64,000 nucleotides of DNA, taken from contig CM046864.1 of the NCBI GenBank assembly GCA_025617745.1, positions 29,507,162 to 29,571,161 of the forward strand. Reading direction: 5' to 3'. This document shows, in pieces, positions 1 to 12,100 of the stretch. A program made the translations under genes and the position numbers. How positions within the stretch are numbered: position 1 is the first letter of the stretch; every line of letters begins with the position of its first letter. This DNA comes from Heliocidaris erythrogramma. Taxonomy: Eukaryota > Echinodermata > Echinoidea > Camarodonta > Echinometridae. The notes below the pieces were generated by a model. The model worked only from the letters and a program-made list of their open reading frames with translations. It did not search any database and was not told where the DNA came from.

Positions 1-660
1 AAATTTGGGTGTCATACCCCCCCCCCCAATTCAAAATGTTCTAGCGACGCCCCTGTTGTGTATTGCCACCACTAGAGGGGGAGGTGGGGGTATCAACCCA
101 TTCCCCCCCCCCCCCCCACACACACACACACCGTACACGCTCAAAATTGCTGTCGGGAAATACGCCACCTCTGTCGGAAAAAAGGGGGAAGGGAGAGGGA
201 AGAGGAAAGGGAAAAGGAGACAAGAGAAAGGAGAAGAAAAAAAAAGGAAAAAAAAGAAAAGGGAAAGGAAAGGAAAGGAAAACAAAAACAGAAAGAAAAG
301 AGGGAAAAGAAAAAGGAAGGAAAGAAAAAGAAGGAAAAGCTGGCAATTATTTTGCTCGCTTGCTCGCTTCGATCACTCGCAAAAACACTGGGAAGTTAAT
401 ATTTGGGCAAAAGGCGACCCCCTTCGGCAATAGGATTGCAGCCCCCCCCCCCCCCCTCCCCCAGGTTTTCAAAGTTCTGATATTGGGACAACCACCACTT
501 CATATTCGGGCAACGAATTGAGGTGTACATTTTTTCTACAAAAACATATTTTAAAAAATTGCGAGCGAGCCAAAAGTTGATATTCAGGCAATGGGCTGCA
601 GCCCCTCTCCCCCAATGATTTTCAAAGTTCCGATATTCGGGCAACCATTCACACTTCATA
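1..660. repeat. Dispersed repeat with poly-C and purine-rich block
   Basis: The stretch holds poly-C tracts (about 18-28, 103-117, 440-456), a short CA run and a long A/G-only block (about 180-345). The same order of blocks recurs at 34190-34880, including the boundary phrase ending in GCGNCGCCCCTG, so this is one dispersed repeat family and not a gene. Open frames across it are low-complexity Lys/Arg/Pro strings. No transposase or RT motif was seen. Confidence 0.7.
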
Positions 661-2030
661 TAACTATTTTTGTGAAAGATGTTAGTTCCATAGAAAAGCT
701 AAAAATGATTTTGGAAGACTTTGAAAATGTCAGTGGTTTAAAGGTCAGCAAGGAAAAAACAATCTTTATTAGGTTATAGGTTATGAGAGGTAGAACCTTG
801 TTCACTTTTATTTTGACATAGTGTGGAGGAAATAAAAATCTAGGGAGTTCATTTTTCAAGAAATGTTAAAAGAAAGAATGAAGTGAATTATAAAGAAATA
901 CTAAGTTGAATAAAGCGTCTGGTTGGCTGGTGGAAGCAACGGGATCTCACTATTTTGGGGAGAATTCAGTTGTTAAAAAAGTATGTTCTTTCAAAAATTA
1001 ATTATATCTCCACCTTAATAGTGGTCCCACATGATATTTTTAGGGAGGTTGAAAGAATATCGTTTGAATTCGTGTGGGGAGGGATAATTTGATAGAATAT
1101 AAAAAGGAAAGTATTGTACAAAGATTATCAATTCGGAGGGTTGAGAATGAATAATTTTGGAATTTTCGCTAAAAGTCAACGATTAATGTGGTTGAAGCGT
1201 TTACTGAATGAGGAAGAGTTGTCAGGATGAAAGACAATATTTGGTTTTTTGTTGTTCAAAGATGGGAGGTCGTTTTGTGTTTTTATGTAACTATGATACT
1301 GGTAAAATGGATCTTAAGAACATACCCCCTTTCTATATAGAACTTTTATGAGTTTGGCAAGAAATGAAAAATGTAGATTTTATGAAGAAGGTAGACATAA
1401 CCTTATATACACTGTAAAAATTATCTGTATATTTACAGGGGAAAAAATACAGATTAGTTCTGTATTTATACTCATAACAGCTAATCTGATGTTATTTGTA
1501 CATCAATGTCATAGGAAAAAGTAACAACAGGCTAATCTGTATTTTTACATCAGAAGTTATGGTGACTCTGCTGACACCAGATTTGCTGTAAAATTACAAA
1601 CAATTTTTTTTTTACAGTGATACAGATGTGTGTGTATATAAGAAATAAAACGTTTTATGATGAAGATTTGTTTAAAAAGGGAATATGCATGTTTTGGGAT
1701 GTTATGGACAATAGAATATTAAACCGTATACTCATTTTTGGAATATGGGAATTAAAGGTAATAGCTTGTTAAAATTACATGACATATGTTCAGTTATTCC
1801 AGATAAATATAAGGAGGAAATTTTATGTATATTGATACTTCTAAAAACGATATACTTTCAGAAAATGTTGAACCATTGTCTGCATGGATTGAAATCAAGA
1901 AAAGTTTATAATTACTTTATAAAGCAGCTGCAGAATGATTTTGTTCTACAGGTAAGGGATGGACATAGTCAGTTTAGTTTCACGCCATGGAACTGAGAGA
2001 AATATTTTTAAGAGTTAAAGGCTCCATCTT
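661..2030 (+). pseudogene. Eroded L1/Tx1-like LINE reverse transcriptase remnant
   Basis: Conceptual translation in shifting frames gives the end of an RT domain (691-770: DFENVSGLKVSKEKT), then the region after the RT (about 905-1080: KRLVGWWKQRDLTILGRIQL and later FEFVWGG), then YKDYQFGGLRMNNF at about 1115-1160. These phrases are typical of L1/Tx1-clade ORF2. Stops and frameshifts break it repeatedly, and the catalytic half is missing upstream. A last open piece lies at 1745-1996. It is a dead, 5'-truncated copy. Confidence 0.75.
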
Positions 2031-2082
2031 AAACTTCAAAGTTTTAAGTCAATTTACATGTACATGGTTTACTATACTTTTA

Positions 2083-2210
2083 ATTCAATGTATGACATAA
2101 TTTGTTTCAATGTATGACATAATTTGTTTCAATGTATGATATAATTTGTATGTGATTATGTGATTATTTTCAATTTGTGATGTAATTTGTATGTGATTAT
2201 GTGAAAAGGG
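2083..2210. repeat. Short tandem repeat behind the LINE remnant
   Basis: A unit of about 21 bp (TTCAATGTATGACATAATTTG) occurs about three times, followed by a looser repeat around TGTGATTATGTGA. It sits in the likely 3' tail of the LINE remnant. No coding sense. Confidence 0.6.
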
Positions 2211-2458
2211 AAAGAAATAAATATGGAAAGAAACAAAATTAAGTAGGGGGACGAAAGGGGAGGGGGATGGAAGTAAGTGGAATAAGGAGTTTAATACTAA
2301 GAATGTATTATGTTATACAGTTTGATATTCATTGTTTGGGGTAAGGAGGGGGCATTTTTTTTCTTTGTCTTCTCTTTTAATAATTACATTTCATGCAATG
2401 ATATTTTTGTTGTATATGCCTTGTTTCAATGATTTTATCGATTGTAATTTGTTGTATT

Positions 2459-2826
2459 AACACTGGGAGTAATATGCCGAAAGATTTGTTTACAAATTAA
2501 AAATTCCTCCCCAGTCAAGCTTCTTCGTTTACTAACCATTGTCTACGGCGGACCGTTTGAATATTAATGAGTCAGAAAGAAGAGGATCTTGGGTATTTGA
2601 TTCTAGTTCATCGTGACTTGGCCGTGAACCAGAATAGCCTGGTGGTTAAGTCGCTGCCCGGCAAGCAGTAGATGACAGGTTCGAATCCCGCTGGTTCCAA
2701 TTTGATCTGACTTGTGTTTTTCATTACAGATCGAGCATAATACGATCTTTAACACTGGGAGTAATATACCGAAAGATTTGTTTACAAATTAAAAATTCCT
2801 CCCCAGTCAAGCTTCTTCGTTTACTA
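2459..2826 (+). repeat. tRNA-like unit between 76-bp direct repeats
   Basis: Two nearly identical 76-bp copies (2459-2534 and 2751-2826, from AACACTGGGAGTAATAT to CGTTTACTAA) flank 216 bp. Inside lies a tRNA-like sequence (about 2629-2700) with an exact 7-bp acceptor pairing (GAACCAG with CTGGTTC), an A-box-like TGGTGGTTAAG and a B box (GGTTCGAATCC). The T-arm pairing is poor, so a tRNA-derived SINE or duplicated SINE tail fits better than a working tRNA gene. Confidence 0.55.
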
Positions 2827-2879
2827 ATACGAATGTTATGTTATATATATAGACGTGAATAAAGATTATTGAATAACAA

Positions 2880-3940
2880 AAAGGGCATGGGGGGGGGGGG
2901 GAGCTGGCCGCGCGAAATTCAAACCTGCTGCACGTCGGAGCGGGTTGGGTGGCCTGGGAGCGCTTATGTTTTTTTTTTTTACACAGCTCAGCCATTTTTG
3001 CGAAAAATCCTCGAAGTGCTCTGGTGAACAAAAGAAATTTGTAGCAAAGAAAATTACTTTTTCAAATTTATTTTGTTATAAAATGAATTGATGTTCAATA
3101 ATTTTGTTACAAAAACGAGTTTTGAGTGAATTTTGTCACAAATGAGGCAAGTTTGTACAGAATAAATCTGTGAACACTTGGCGCCCCATAATATTGAACA
3201 CGTAGCTGGAGATAGATAGGTACCGTAAAAATTGCTTCCGGGTACGTTGCACATATTTTTGCACGCTTGCGCTGCTTGCACTTTGACGACGCGACGTCAG
3301 TGCAGCTAGCTAGCTAGCTGCGCTTAGCGCTTGCGACTTTGCCTAGTAGTTGCTTGGATCATGGAGCGAGCACGAACTGTGTAATTTGTAAATAAACACT
3401 GAATATCTACACCAGACTACAGATTGTGTGCTTTCTCTCTTATTACTATTAGCGTGCTTTGATTTGGTACCAAACTTCGTCATCATCATCAAGAACATGA
3501 TCAGGTAGAATTAATGCAAGGTTGTTCTAGAGTCTAGTACGGTATTGAGATTTAAGTGGGCTGATTATTTTTATGACGACTACCGCCCGGTAGCCGGTAT
3601 TTAATTACCAGCACACAGTCACAGGTTTCCAAGCCCGTACTCCCGGGGCAGAAACGGAGCCCATTCGCAGCGCGCAGAAGCTCGGGCATCCTTTCATCAG
3701 CCTCAGGCAAATGTCAGGGAGGTGGAACTGGAACTGGAAGAGAGATGGAGAGTGCTCTTCTCCTCCTCTTTTGTCTGATTTCATCCTCACCACCGCCACG
3801 ATGGAATGTTATCCCCCGTAATTACTCACGCTCGCGCTTGCATTGCTTGTATTTGTAAATTTTCTCCGGAAACTGACATGACGTATTTATTTTTTAGTTT
3901 TATTTTAGTTTTTTAGTATTGTCTATTGATCATTTTTTGA
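2880..3940. other. Intergenic, no gene recognised
   Basis: It contains a poly-G run near 2890-2902, a CTAG repeat near 3305-3320, and ordinary AT-rich sequence. A 64-codon open frame on the minus strand (3605-3799) has no recognised motif and no splice support. I see nothing else. Confidence 0.5.
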
Positions 3941-3953
3941 TGATTGATTGAGT

Positions 3954-4662
3954 AGGCCTAGACCTTAGACCGAAATTTTCTGTCTCTCGTTCGTTAGCCT
4001 CTTATTTGGATAGGGTCGGCCCTTCACTTAGAGACAGAAACGCTCCATTCACTCGCCTGTGCAAACTCACTTTCTGCCGAGAGAAAGTAGGCATGTCGTT
4101 GTTTAAATGACGATATTAGAAGTTTTACTTTACTTACTTTACTTTACTTTAATCCCACGATGATATAGGACGAATGCCTGTTCATCGATCGTAGCTTATT
4201 GTATCATGTGATTATACATTTTCCATAGCATGTCATAACAAAAACGAATATGTGTCGGGAAAGGACAAAAATGTGTGAAAGATTCAAAGATATTGACTCA
4301 TACAGCCTATATTGGCTCGTAAACAAGATCATAATTTTTAGACCAGTATTTATCTAGTCTGTTCTTAAAAATATTTGTGTAAATTAAATAGATTAGGCCT
4401 AGGCTCTATACTTAAACGAACATGTTCAACTTACCAATTTGACTGTTATTCCTTTTAATGCTCCTTTTTCAGGTAATTCAGATTTCAGGTCCAAGGTTTT
4501 CTCCGTTTGAAAATCTTCCAGCCGTATTCAAACTGTATAGTGTGTAAGTCAATGTGTATTCGGTTTGCACAGGCGAGTGAATGGAGCGTTTCTGTCTCTA
4601 ACAGTCTAAGTGAAGAGCTAACGAACGAGAGACAGAATTTTCGGTCTAAGTAGACCTAGGCT
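3954..4662. repeat. Foldback element with about 100-bp inverted arms
   Basis: The left arm (3954-4066) and right arm (4564-4662) are reverse complements with small gaps. Shared pieces include CTGTCTCTCGTTCGTTAG, CTTAGAGACAGAAACGCTCC and CACTCGCCTGTGCAAAC. About 500 bp of unrelated sequence lies between. The end piece CTGTCTCTCGTTCGTTAG occurs again at about 5730-5747, so the family is present more than once. Likely a non-autonomous foldback DNA transposon. Confidence 0.75.
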
Positions 4663-5188
4663 AGGCCCCCTATAATGCCGGCTATAGGCTATAGTATACT
4701 AGACAGAAATAACCGTCTGTTATGGGGAAATCTTTAATATTTCTGACATTTCTCAACCTTCCCCATAATACTTTAATAGCCATAGACAGATGGTACGACC
4801 GTATATATCACCAACAAGGTGTCCGAACAGCCGACCTATGCTTAGGTCGGAATACAACACCCTACTCCCGAGGGCGAGGCCTAGGTTTTCAATATTTTCA
4901 ACATCAACATGTAGGCCCTAGATCTAGATTAGATAGTAAGGTTTTTTAGTACTAGTAATAGTAGATGTAATGTATATACTTACCTAGCAGCGGGCTACGA
5001 CGTCCGTTTGCTACATATATGTTCCGGATACTGCACTGTTATAGTGTTAACGCGTACGCCACTGAATGCATGCTACACAGTACACAAACAGAGAAATAAA
5101 AAATGGCGATCTTTCCCGAGAACCGCTTCCGGTTCCGGGTGGGGTCAGTTCAATTATCTGCATGTACGTCTACAACGTGCGTACGCTC

Positions 5189-5410
5189 GAAATTTCCGAG
5201 AACTCACCAATGTTTGTGTATCCATGCCTCCTCTTGTCATGCAGATATAAAATGGCGGCTGCGTGCGACGGCGCGCGCTGTCGGCGACGTATAGTTTCAA
5301 TTATGGTTGTATTGGTTGTATCGCGCGTCGTCGCGCACAGCCGCCATTTTATATCTGCATGACAAGAGGGGGCATGGATACACAAACACTGGTGAGTTCT
5401 CGGAAATTTC
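5189..5410. repeat. Long inverted repeat with promoter-like motifs in both arms
   Basis: Left arm 5189-5279 and right arm 5321-5410 are almost identical reverse complements, with about two mismatches over the outer 75 nt and some drift in the CpG-rich inner part. The spacer is about 41 bp. Each arm carries AAAATGGCGGC, a YY1-like core-promoter motif, pointing inwards. Just upstream (5120-5140) are CTTCCGG ETS-like sites. It could be a CpG-rich promoter duplicated head-to-head, or a foldback element that carries these motifs. Confidence 0.7.
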
Positions 5411-5751
5411 TTATGATCTTTTTTTGGATTATTTTATAAAAATATGTACGATCAAAAAGACATACTAATACAAAACGTTTCCCTAGGTGGAAACGCTGTG
5501 GGGAAGGCCTGTCGGTTGCGGGAGTTATCAGAAAAGTGTTATTTCAGGGCATTTTCATGTCCTGCTAACCCGTGCGCATGCATTTAGATTGCTGGGGAAA
5601 AACGCCTGGCTTCGTGATGTAAAAGGCGTATTTTTTTTTTTTTTACACTCACGAAGCTAATCTCAGCAGAACAACCAACGATACAGAGAGACTGAAGCTT
5701 TTGGTGTAGGCCCCCTAGACAAAAAATTCTGTCTCTCGTTCGTTAGCCCTA

Positions 5752-5960
5752 AAATATTTTCAGGATTATGTAAACACACCCATTGTCCATTTTCACCTGT
5801 TTGACAAGGCATAATAGAAGAGCTTTTCAGGTATCTGTGATATGTGACTGCCAGGCTGAAATATACTATTCATGTGTTAATAGATACCAAGCAAGCTCTA
5901 TATTATGCCTTGTCAGAGGGTCAATGGTGTGTTTACATAATCCTGACAATATTTTTTGGC
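5752..5960. repeat. Inverted repeat, about 60-bp arms
   Basis: TTCAGGATTATGTAAACACACC near 5759-5780 pairs with the reverse complement near 5929-5948. Inner segments around AAGGCATAATAGA and TATTATGCCTTGTC also pair. It sits just upstream of the first coding exon of the transporter gene. Probably a MITE. Confidence 0.65.
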
Positions 5961-6177
5961 TACTTTTGAGAAAGCAATACATTTTTCACAATCTTATAGC
6001 TGAACAAATAACTGTGCCTGCAAGCTAAAACAGAACTTTTGTTTCTCTACATACATAGATCTGCAGGATTTCAGCAGCTCAGCCCTTTGTCATAGGGCTA
6101 CAATAAATCTTTGGTGCGTTAATAACAGAGTGGGTCATCTATTCTCCCGATTGCGGTGCGGCGTCTATACTGATGCA

Positions 6178-9100
6178 ATGTCTTCTTCAAATCACCAACA
6201 TGTCACCTATAAACGACTGGAGGGAGAGCAAGATGAAGCCGTACCGATTAAAGACATTGGTATGTATTAGCAGTGGTGTGGTGGTGGGGGGGGGAGGCAT
6301 GTGGCAGGCATGTGTTCCCCTCCTCCAATCAAATGGTGAAAGAAAAAAAGAGGAAGAGAAAGAAACAGGGGAGAGGGCAGGAAAAGGAAACATGATTATG
6401 TTATGGCCCCTCTCTCTAATAAATGGCCATGTTAATTCACATTTCATCCATTAAGTACAGTCAAAGCCTCCCCCCCCCCCTGCTTTCTCATATCAAGGCC
6501 TGCATGGAGTGTAACTCAAAGAGTTTAACCGAGACTTCGGTCCTGAAAGGGTTAAAAAAAATCTCTTTACTTTAGTTATCCTCCAAGCTCACATTTTGAA
6601 TACCGGTACTGAACACAGAGCATACAGAGCAAAGATTTTTTTTTCAATGAATGGTTCCCTATAACCCTTTCAGAACAGGAATAAGGGCTAATTGATCACA
6701 TTTTGTTCTTCAAAGTGGCAATAATAATATTTTTCTGTTAGTGCTACATGGTCCTAATAAAATGTAATGTCTTTGAAAACAATATATATGGTTAGAAACT
6801 TTGTAAAAAAGTTGAAATATTTGCCAATTTCGATAAAAATTATGATTTGAAACTCTCAATATATTGCCAATTTAAGGATTTTAAAGCTTATTCTCTTATG
6901 GTTCCCTTTGATATTTTCTTAATTGTGTGTTTGTTCAGGTAACCCAAACAGAGGGAACTTCAGCGTTGCAATAGAAGCAGCAGGTCAGTCATTACTTTAA
7001 GCCATAACATTACATGAAGATACACATATATGTGTACTGTAAATATTCCAGGAACTTTGATAAGTAACTGCTAAAAAATTCCTTTAGCTTCTAGAATAAG
7101 GTCACATTGTAGTATAGACATATCTGTTAAATTTCTATGGAAGGTTTTCATTAAAACTGTAAGGCCTGTAAAGATCTGTTTAAAGATCTATGAGGGATAC
7201 TTAAAGTCGCCTTTAGCTAATGGAATTTGAACAGTGCCATCTTACGGTCATTCTGTTACTTAAGATAAAAAACAGATATTAGTTGCATTTTATTTTGAAT
7301 TATAGCAAACAGCTCGCTTGGAAATTAAGCACATCTTTTATTTTAAACTACTACTTTTGACTTGCAAACATAGAAAATTGCCTGCAAGTACATTCTAAGC
7401 TTCTGCAAGGGGAAATGATGCATGATGGGAAAATAAGACGCACAGATGTTTTCCGAATCCTGTTAAAAATGGTGCTATTTATGAGTTTCAGTTAAGGCAA
7501 ATTTGAGAGATCCTCAGAGTCTTGAAAACTTCCATGTTATGCATTGTTTATTGGTTCTTTCTTGAGGTTGTGGAAGATACCATGTTATTCTGCTGATAGT
7601 GTGCAGCTGGGGTAACATGAGCAAAGCTCATAGAGATCCTTAAAGGATTGAAGATATCATTGTATCTCATAATGTTTTTTTCTGTCTTTCACGAGGTTTC
7701 GGAAGGTTCCATGTCATCCTGCTGATAGTCTTCTCATGGGTCAAACTTGAGAGATACTGTAAGAGATCCTCAGTCTTGAAGACTTCATTGTACTCTACTG
7801 TTGTCAACTATTTCTGATTCTTTCTTCAGGTTTTGGAAGGTTCCTTGTTATTCTACTGAACTTTCTGGCTAACATGAGCAATGCATTTAGAGATCCTTAA
7901 GGTCATGAAGACATCATTATAGTGACAGTATTTTTTTTTGTGTGTGTGTGTTTGTTTTGTTGTTCTTGTTGTTTTTCCCTTTCATCAGGATTTGGAAGTT
8001 TCCATGTCATCCTGCTGATAGATTGTGGTTGGGCCAACTTGTGTGAAGCAGTAGAGATCCTCAGAGTCTAAAAGACATCATCGTATCTAATTGTTTTTCT
8101 CTCTTTCATCAGGTTTTGGAAGGTTCCATGCCATCCTGCTGATAGTTTGTGGTTGGGCCAACATGAGTGATGCTGTAGAGATCCTTAGCGTGTCCTATCT
8201 TCTCCCCAATGCCTCCAGAGACATGCACATCAGCAGCCCTCAGAAAGGGCTTCTCACGTCCATCATCTTTGTCGGTGAGTGCAGTGAGGAAAATTCACTC
8301 TGGTACTAGCTCCAAAATAAGCCATTTACTTAGCATGTGGATATCAAATCCAAGACAACTTGGGATGATACTTGGTACCACAGTGAGGCATGTTTATAGA
8401 GATGAAAACATTCTCCAAAAGGGTTTATCATATTAATTTTATGTAAGGTTATACAAAATTGAATGGTTATGTGTCCATTTTTGTTTCATTACCATATTGC
8501 ATTTGATGCTAGGAATTAAAAAAAAAAGGAGAATAAGATTTACAATCCTTAAATTGACAACACATAGAGAGGTTCAAAATAATCGTTTTTATCAAGCTTT
8601 TCAACTTTTGAACAAAATTCATAACCATGTGTAAACAAGATATTTATTTCAAAGATATTACACCTTATTAGAACCATGTATTAAAAGAAAAGTACTATTG
8701 TTGCCAATTTGAAGGAAAAAATATGATCAATTTAGCCCTTAAATAATTCCTGTCCTGAAAGGGTTAATGTATTATTTTTATGTTGTACACTATTTCATAT
8801 GAACAAGGCTGTAGAAGACAGTGACCATAGTTGGTCATGCATTTCTTTTCTATTTGTATCAGGTATGCTGGTAGGAGGGTACTTCTGGGGATCGCTAGCG
8901 GACATCCAGGGAAGACGTCAGATACTGATCTACTCCTTAGCCTGCAATGCTGTCTTTGGTCTCTTTTCCAGCGTCTCCTATAACTTCTGGCTGTTCCTCA
9001 CCATGAGATTCCTCAGCGGCGTCGGGTAAGTCAGAACTCATCACCCCAGTTATACAATCTCTTCACTTGGCTCCAGATTTATGAAACCATCTTGTACTTG

Positions 9101-12100
9101 TCTACAAAATCAGTCACAACTTAGCTCCATCTTACCCTCAAGATATTATTTCTCATCATTTTTATCTCCAGCAACTATAGACGTCTCTGTTTTGCTGCCA
9201 CCTCCCATCTCCAGCTACATTCATTGAGAGTATATTCAAACTTTCAATATTTCCTTATAGATGTAACATTGGAAGCTCATATTTTTAATAAAGTAAAGCT
9301 GCATGGAGGAATCCCTGAAATACAGAACAAAAAATTCTTGATTGATTGGTTCCCTGTAAAGAGAAGGTTAAGTTTTGGTAAAGGAGAAATATAATTTGTG
9401 AGCTTTCTTGTTCTTTTTATGTCAGTTTGGACGACTATCGTATCAAAAGGATTGCTCTTCAAATTATCTCATATTCAAACTATGAAGAAAAATAGCTGAA
9501 GTATTTGGACCAAACATTCATGCCACTTTATGTAGTCCCATATACCCATTTCTATCTGCAGTGCATGTGATTTTCAGCGAGATTTATCAATTTTCTTTTC
9601 ATTTTGATTCTTCCAAAACCTCACAGTGTAAACCAATTCTTATGTTCTACACAAGCAACCTTTTCCTTATTGCTTCCAGACTGACCAGAACTCAACTTTG
9701 TCTTTAAAAGAAAACTTCATTTCATAATCTTCTTATCTCGCTATCCAGCGTTGGTGGCTCTATTCCAGTGATCTTCTGCTATTTCAGCGAGTTCCAACCT
9801 TCCAGACACCGTGGCGCGATGGTCAGTGCCCTGGCAACGTTCTGGATGGCTGGTAACATTGTGACTGCTGCCCTCGCTTGGGCTGTGATACCCAGGGATT
9901 CTCTGCTAGCCAGCCTGGAGAGCTGGAGAGTTTTTGTTGCTATTTGTTGCATCCCAGCTGCAACTTCAGTCTTAGCTTTCCTCCTGATGCCTGAAAGTCC
10001 CAAATATTTGCTGGAGGTAAAGACTTATTTCCTTGATAATAATGATAATAATGATAGTAATAATGACAATAACAGCAATACTAGTGGTATTAAATGATAA
10101 TAGAAATAGTAGTAACGATACTAATTATAATGATATTGGTTACTTGCTTATCTCCTATGTTGAGGCGAATCCTAACAGTGTGGTTTATTTCATCACAATA
10201 GATATTCGACGTTGAGGCGAATGTGAACAATAGGCTGAGATAAAAGGATTCCCCTTAATGTCACATGTAGAGTTATTATTGTAATGGTAACAGTAATAAC
10301 AATAATCGTCATCATAACAATATTAACAATACATGTAATGTTGTGTCATTTATTCTTGTCAGTATGAATACTGATCTACCTGAGGGCCCCGCAATCATAT
10401 TATTTCTCCGGGTTAAGCCCTGCTACCATAAGGCACTCAAATATTCAAGGTATCTTTTCATATCAGGTACCCCTTTACTTCACCTGGCTAAAGAGTGGCA
10501 AATATAGATTTATGTCTTGCAAAAGGACATTAATGCCAGGGCAGGCCTTCACACTTTGTTTATGTTTTGTTTTGTTTTTTTGTTTTTTTTTAGAGAGGAG
10601 AAGAGGAGAAAGCCTTGTGTGTTGTGAAAAAGATGTACATGCAGAATAATAGACTATCAAATGCAGACAGCTATCCAGTAAGTATCAAATTGAATATTGA
10701 TTGTATTAATAACCATACTGTGCATAATGAATATGATTATCTATTGCCGACTGGTCCAATTCCAGTTAATCTCGTATCCATCTCGTGTGATCCCAGTTTG
10801 TCTCTATTTAGTTTGTCTATTATCCATGCGGTGTAATCATCAGTTGGTCCAATGTTCATGAAGTCCTCCGATTACGTGGACTACTGAACAAGTGTGCTAC
10901 ATGTACTAATCAATTTGGTTAACTTCGTACCTACAAGTACTTGGTCTAATATTCAAGTCCTGCGACAAAGCCCCTGTGGCCATTGCAACAAATTTTTAAA
11001 ATGTAAAAAGTATTGGACCAAGTGGATATTAGACCTGGTATGTAAGAGACCAAACAGATAAAGACCAATTGATTGTTAGACTAATTGGATAGTGGCCCCA
11101 AAAAGCACAACACAAACTGACCATTAGATATGGAGAAAAGTAACCAAAATGATGATTACATTAGATATTCACAGTATACTTTCTTTTGTTTAAAAAAAAA
11201 AATCAGATCAAATTTTACCCTGTCACCTTTATTATCATAGTCTGTTTTTATTGTTTCTACAATCAGATTACCTCAGATTGTCATAAAATGCCTTCTTTTG
11301 TTTAAAAATTAAGATCAAATTATTACCTCAGATTTTCAGAGTTTGCTTTCCTTAGTTTTATAGCTTATATCAAATTGCACCTTATTATCTCTGATAACCA
11401 CAGTTTGCTGCGATATCAAATTGCTTCCTATGGTCTTTGATAGTCACAGTTTGCTTTCTTTTGTTTCGCAAATCATATCAAATAAGCCAGTTCGGGGTTA
11501 GCGCATGGTACAAATGACCCCAAATATCGACAGATATTTTAGACATGGAGGGTCCCTTTATGTGCACTTCAGAAAAATAACTCTGGGAGTGATAGAGGTG
11601 CCTCATGAATAGCTTTTGTTTCCCCCTTCAAAAAGAATACTTCCACCTGGATATCATGGATGCACCATTAGTGCATAATTGAATAATGATTACATGACAT
11701 TCATGAGCACATATCGAATATTAGTGTCAGTGGGTTTTAGAATTTGGTACAGATGACCTTTATCTGCTCATGCTCAGATTGCATCTCCGAAGTGGCTTAT
11801 TGCATTCTATTAAATTGAATTGTCACAGTTTGCTTTCCTTCATTTAACAAAATTAAATCAAATTGTGTCTTATTATCTCGAATAGCCACACGTTGCTTTC
11901 TTTTGTTAAAAAGATTCTGATCAATTTTGCATCCTTTAATGTATTGCATTACTGTTGTTTGAAAATCAGATTCGATATTTGATAGCATCTAGCAAGGAAG
12001 AGAAGCAGATGATGAGAAAAGATGTCAAAAAAGGGGGCTACTGTGATCAGACCAGTTCGCTCTTCAGCGCTACCTACGATCTGTTCGAGGGTCCACTGGC

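Noticed and set aside
1..660. Lys/Arg-rich open frames in the purine block as a basic protein
   Set aside because: Composition only; the same block at 34190-34880 has no conserved frame.
2629..2700. Functional tRNA gene
   Set aside because: The acceptor stem is perfect, but the T arm does not pair properly and no normal anticodon arm can be drawn. Kept as tRNA-like.
3605..3799. 64-codon minus-strand frame in a GC-richer patch
   Set aside because: No recognised motif, no splice partners, and short enough for chance.
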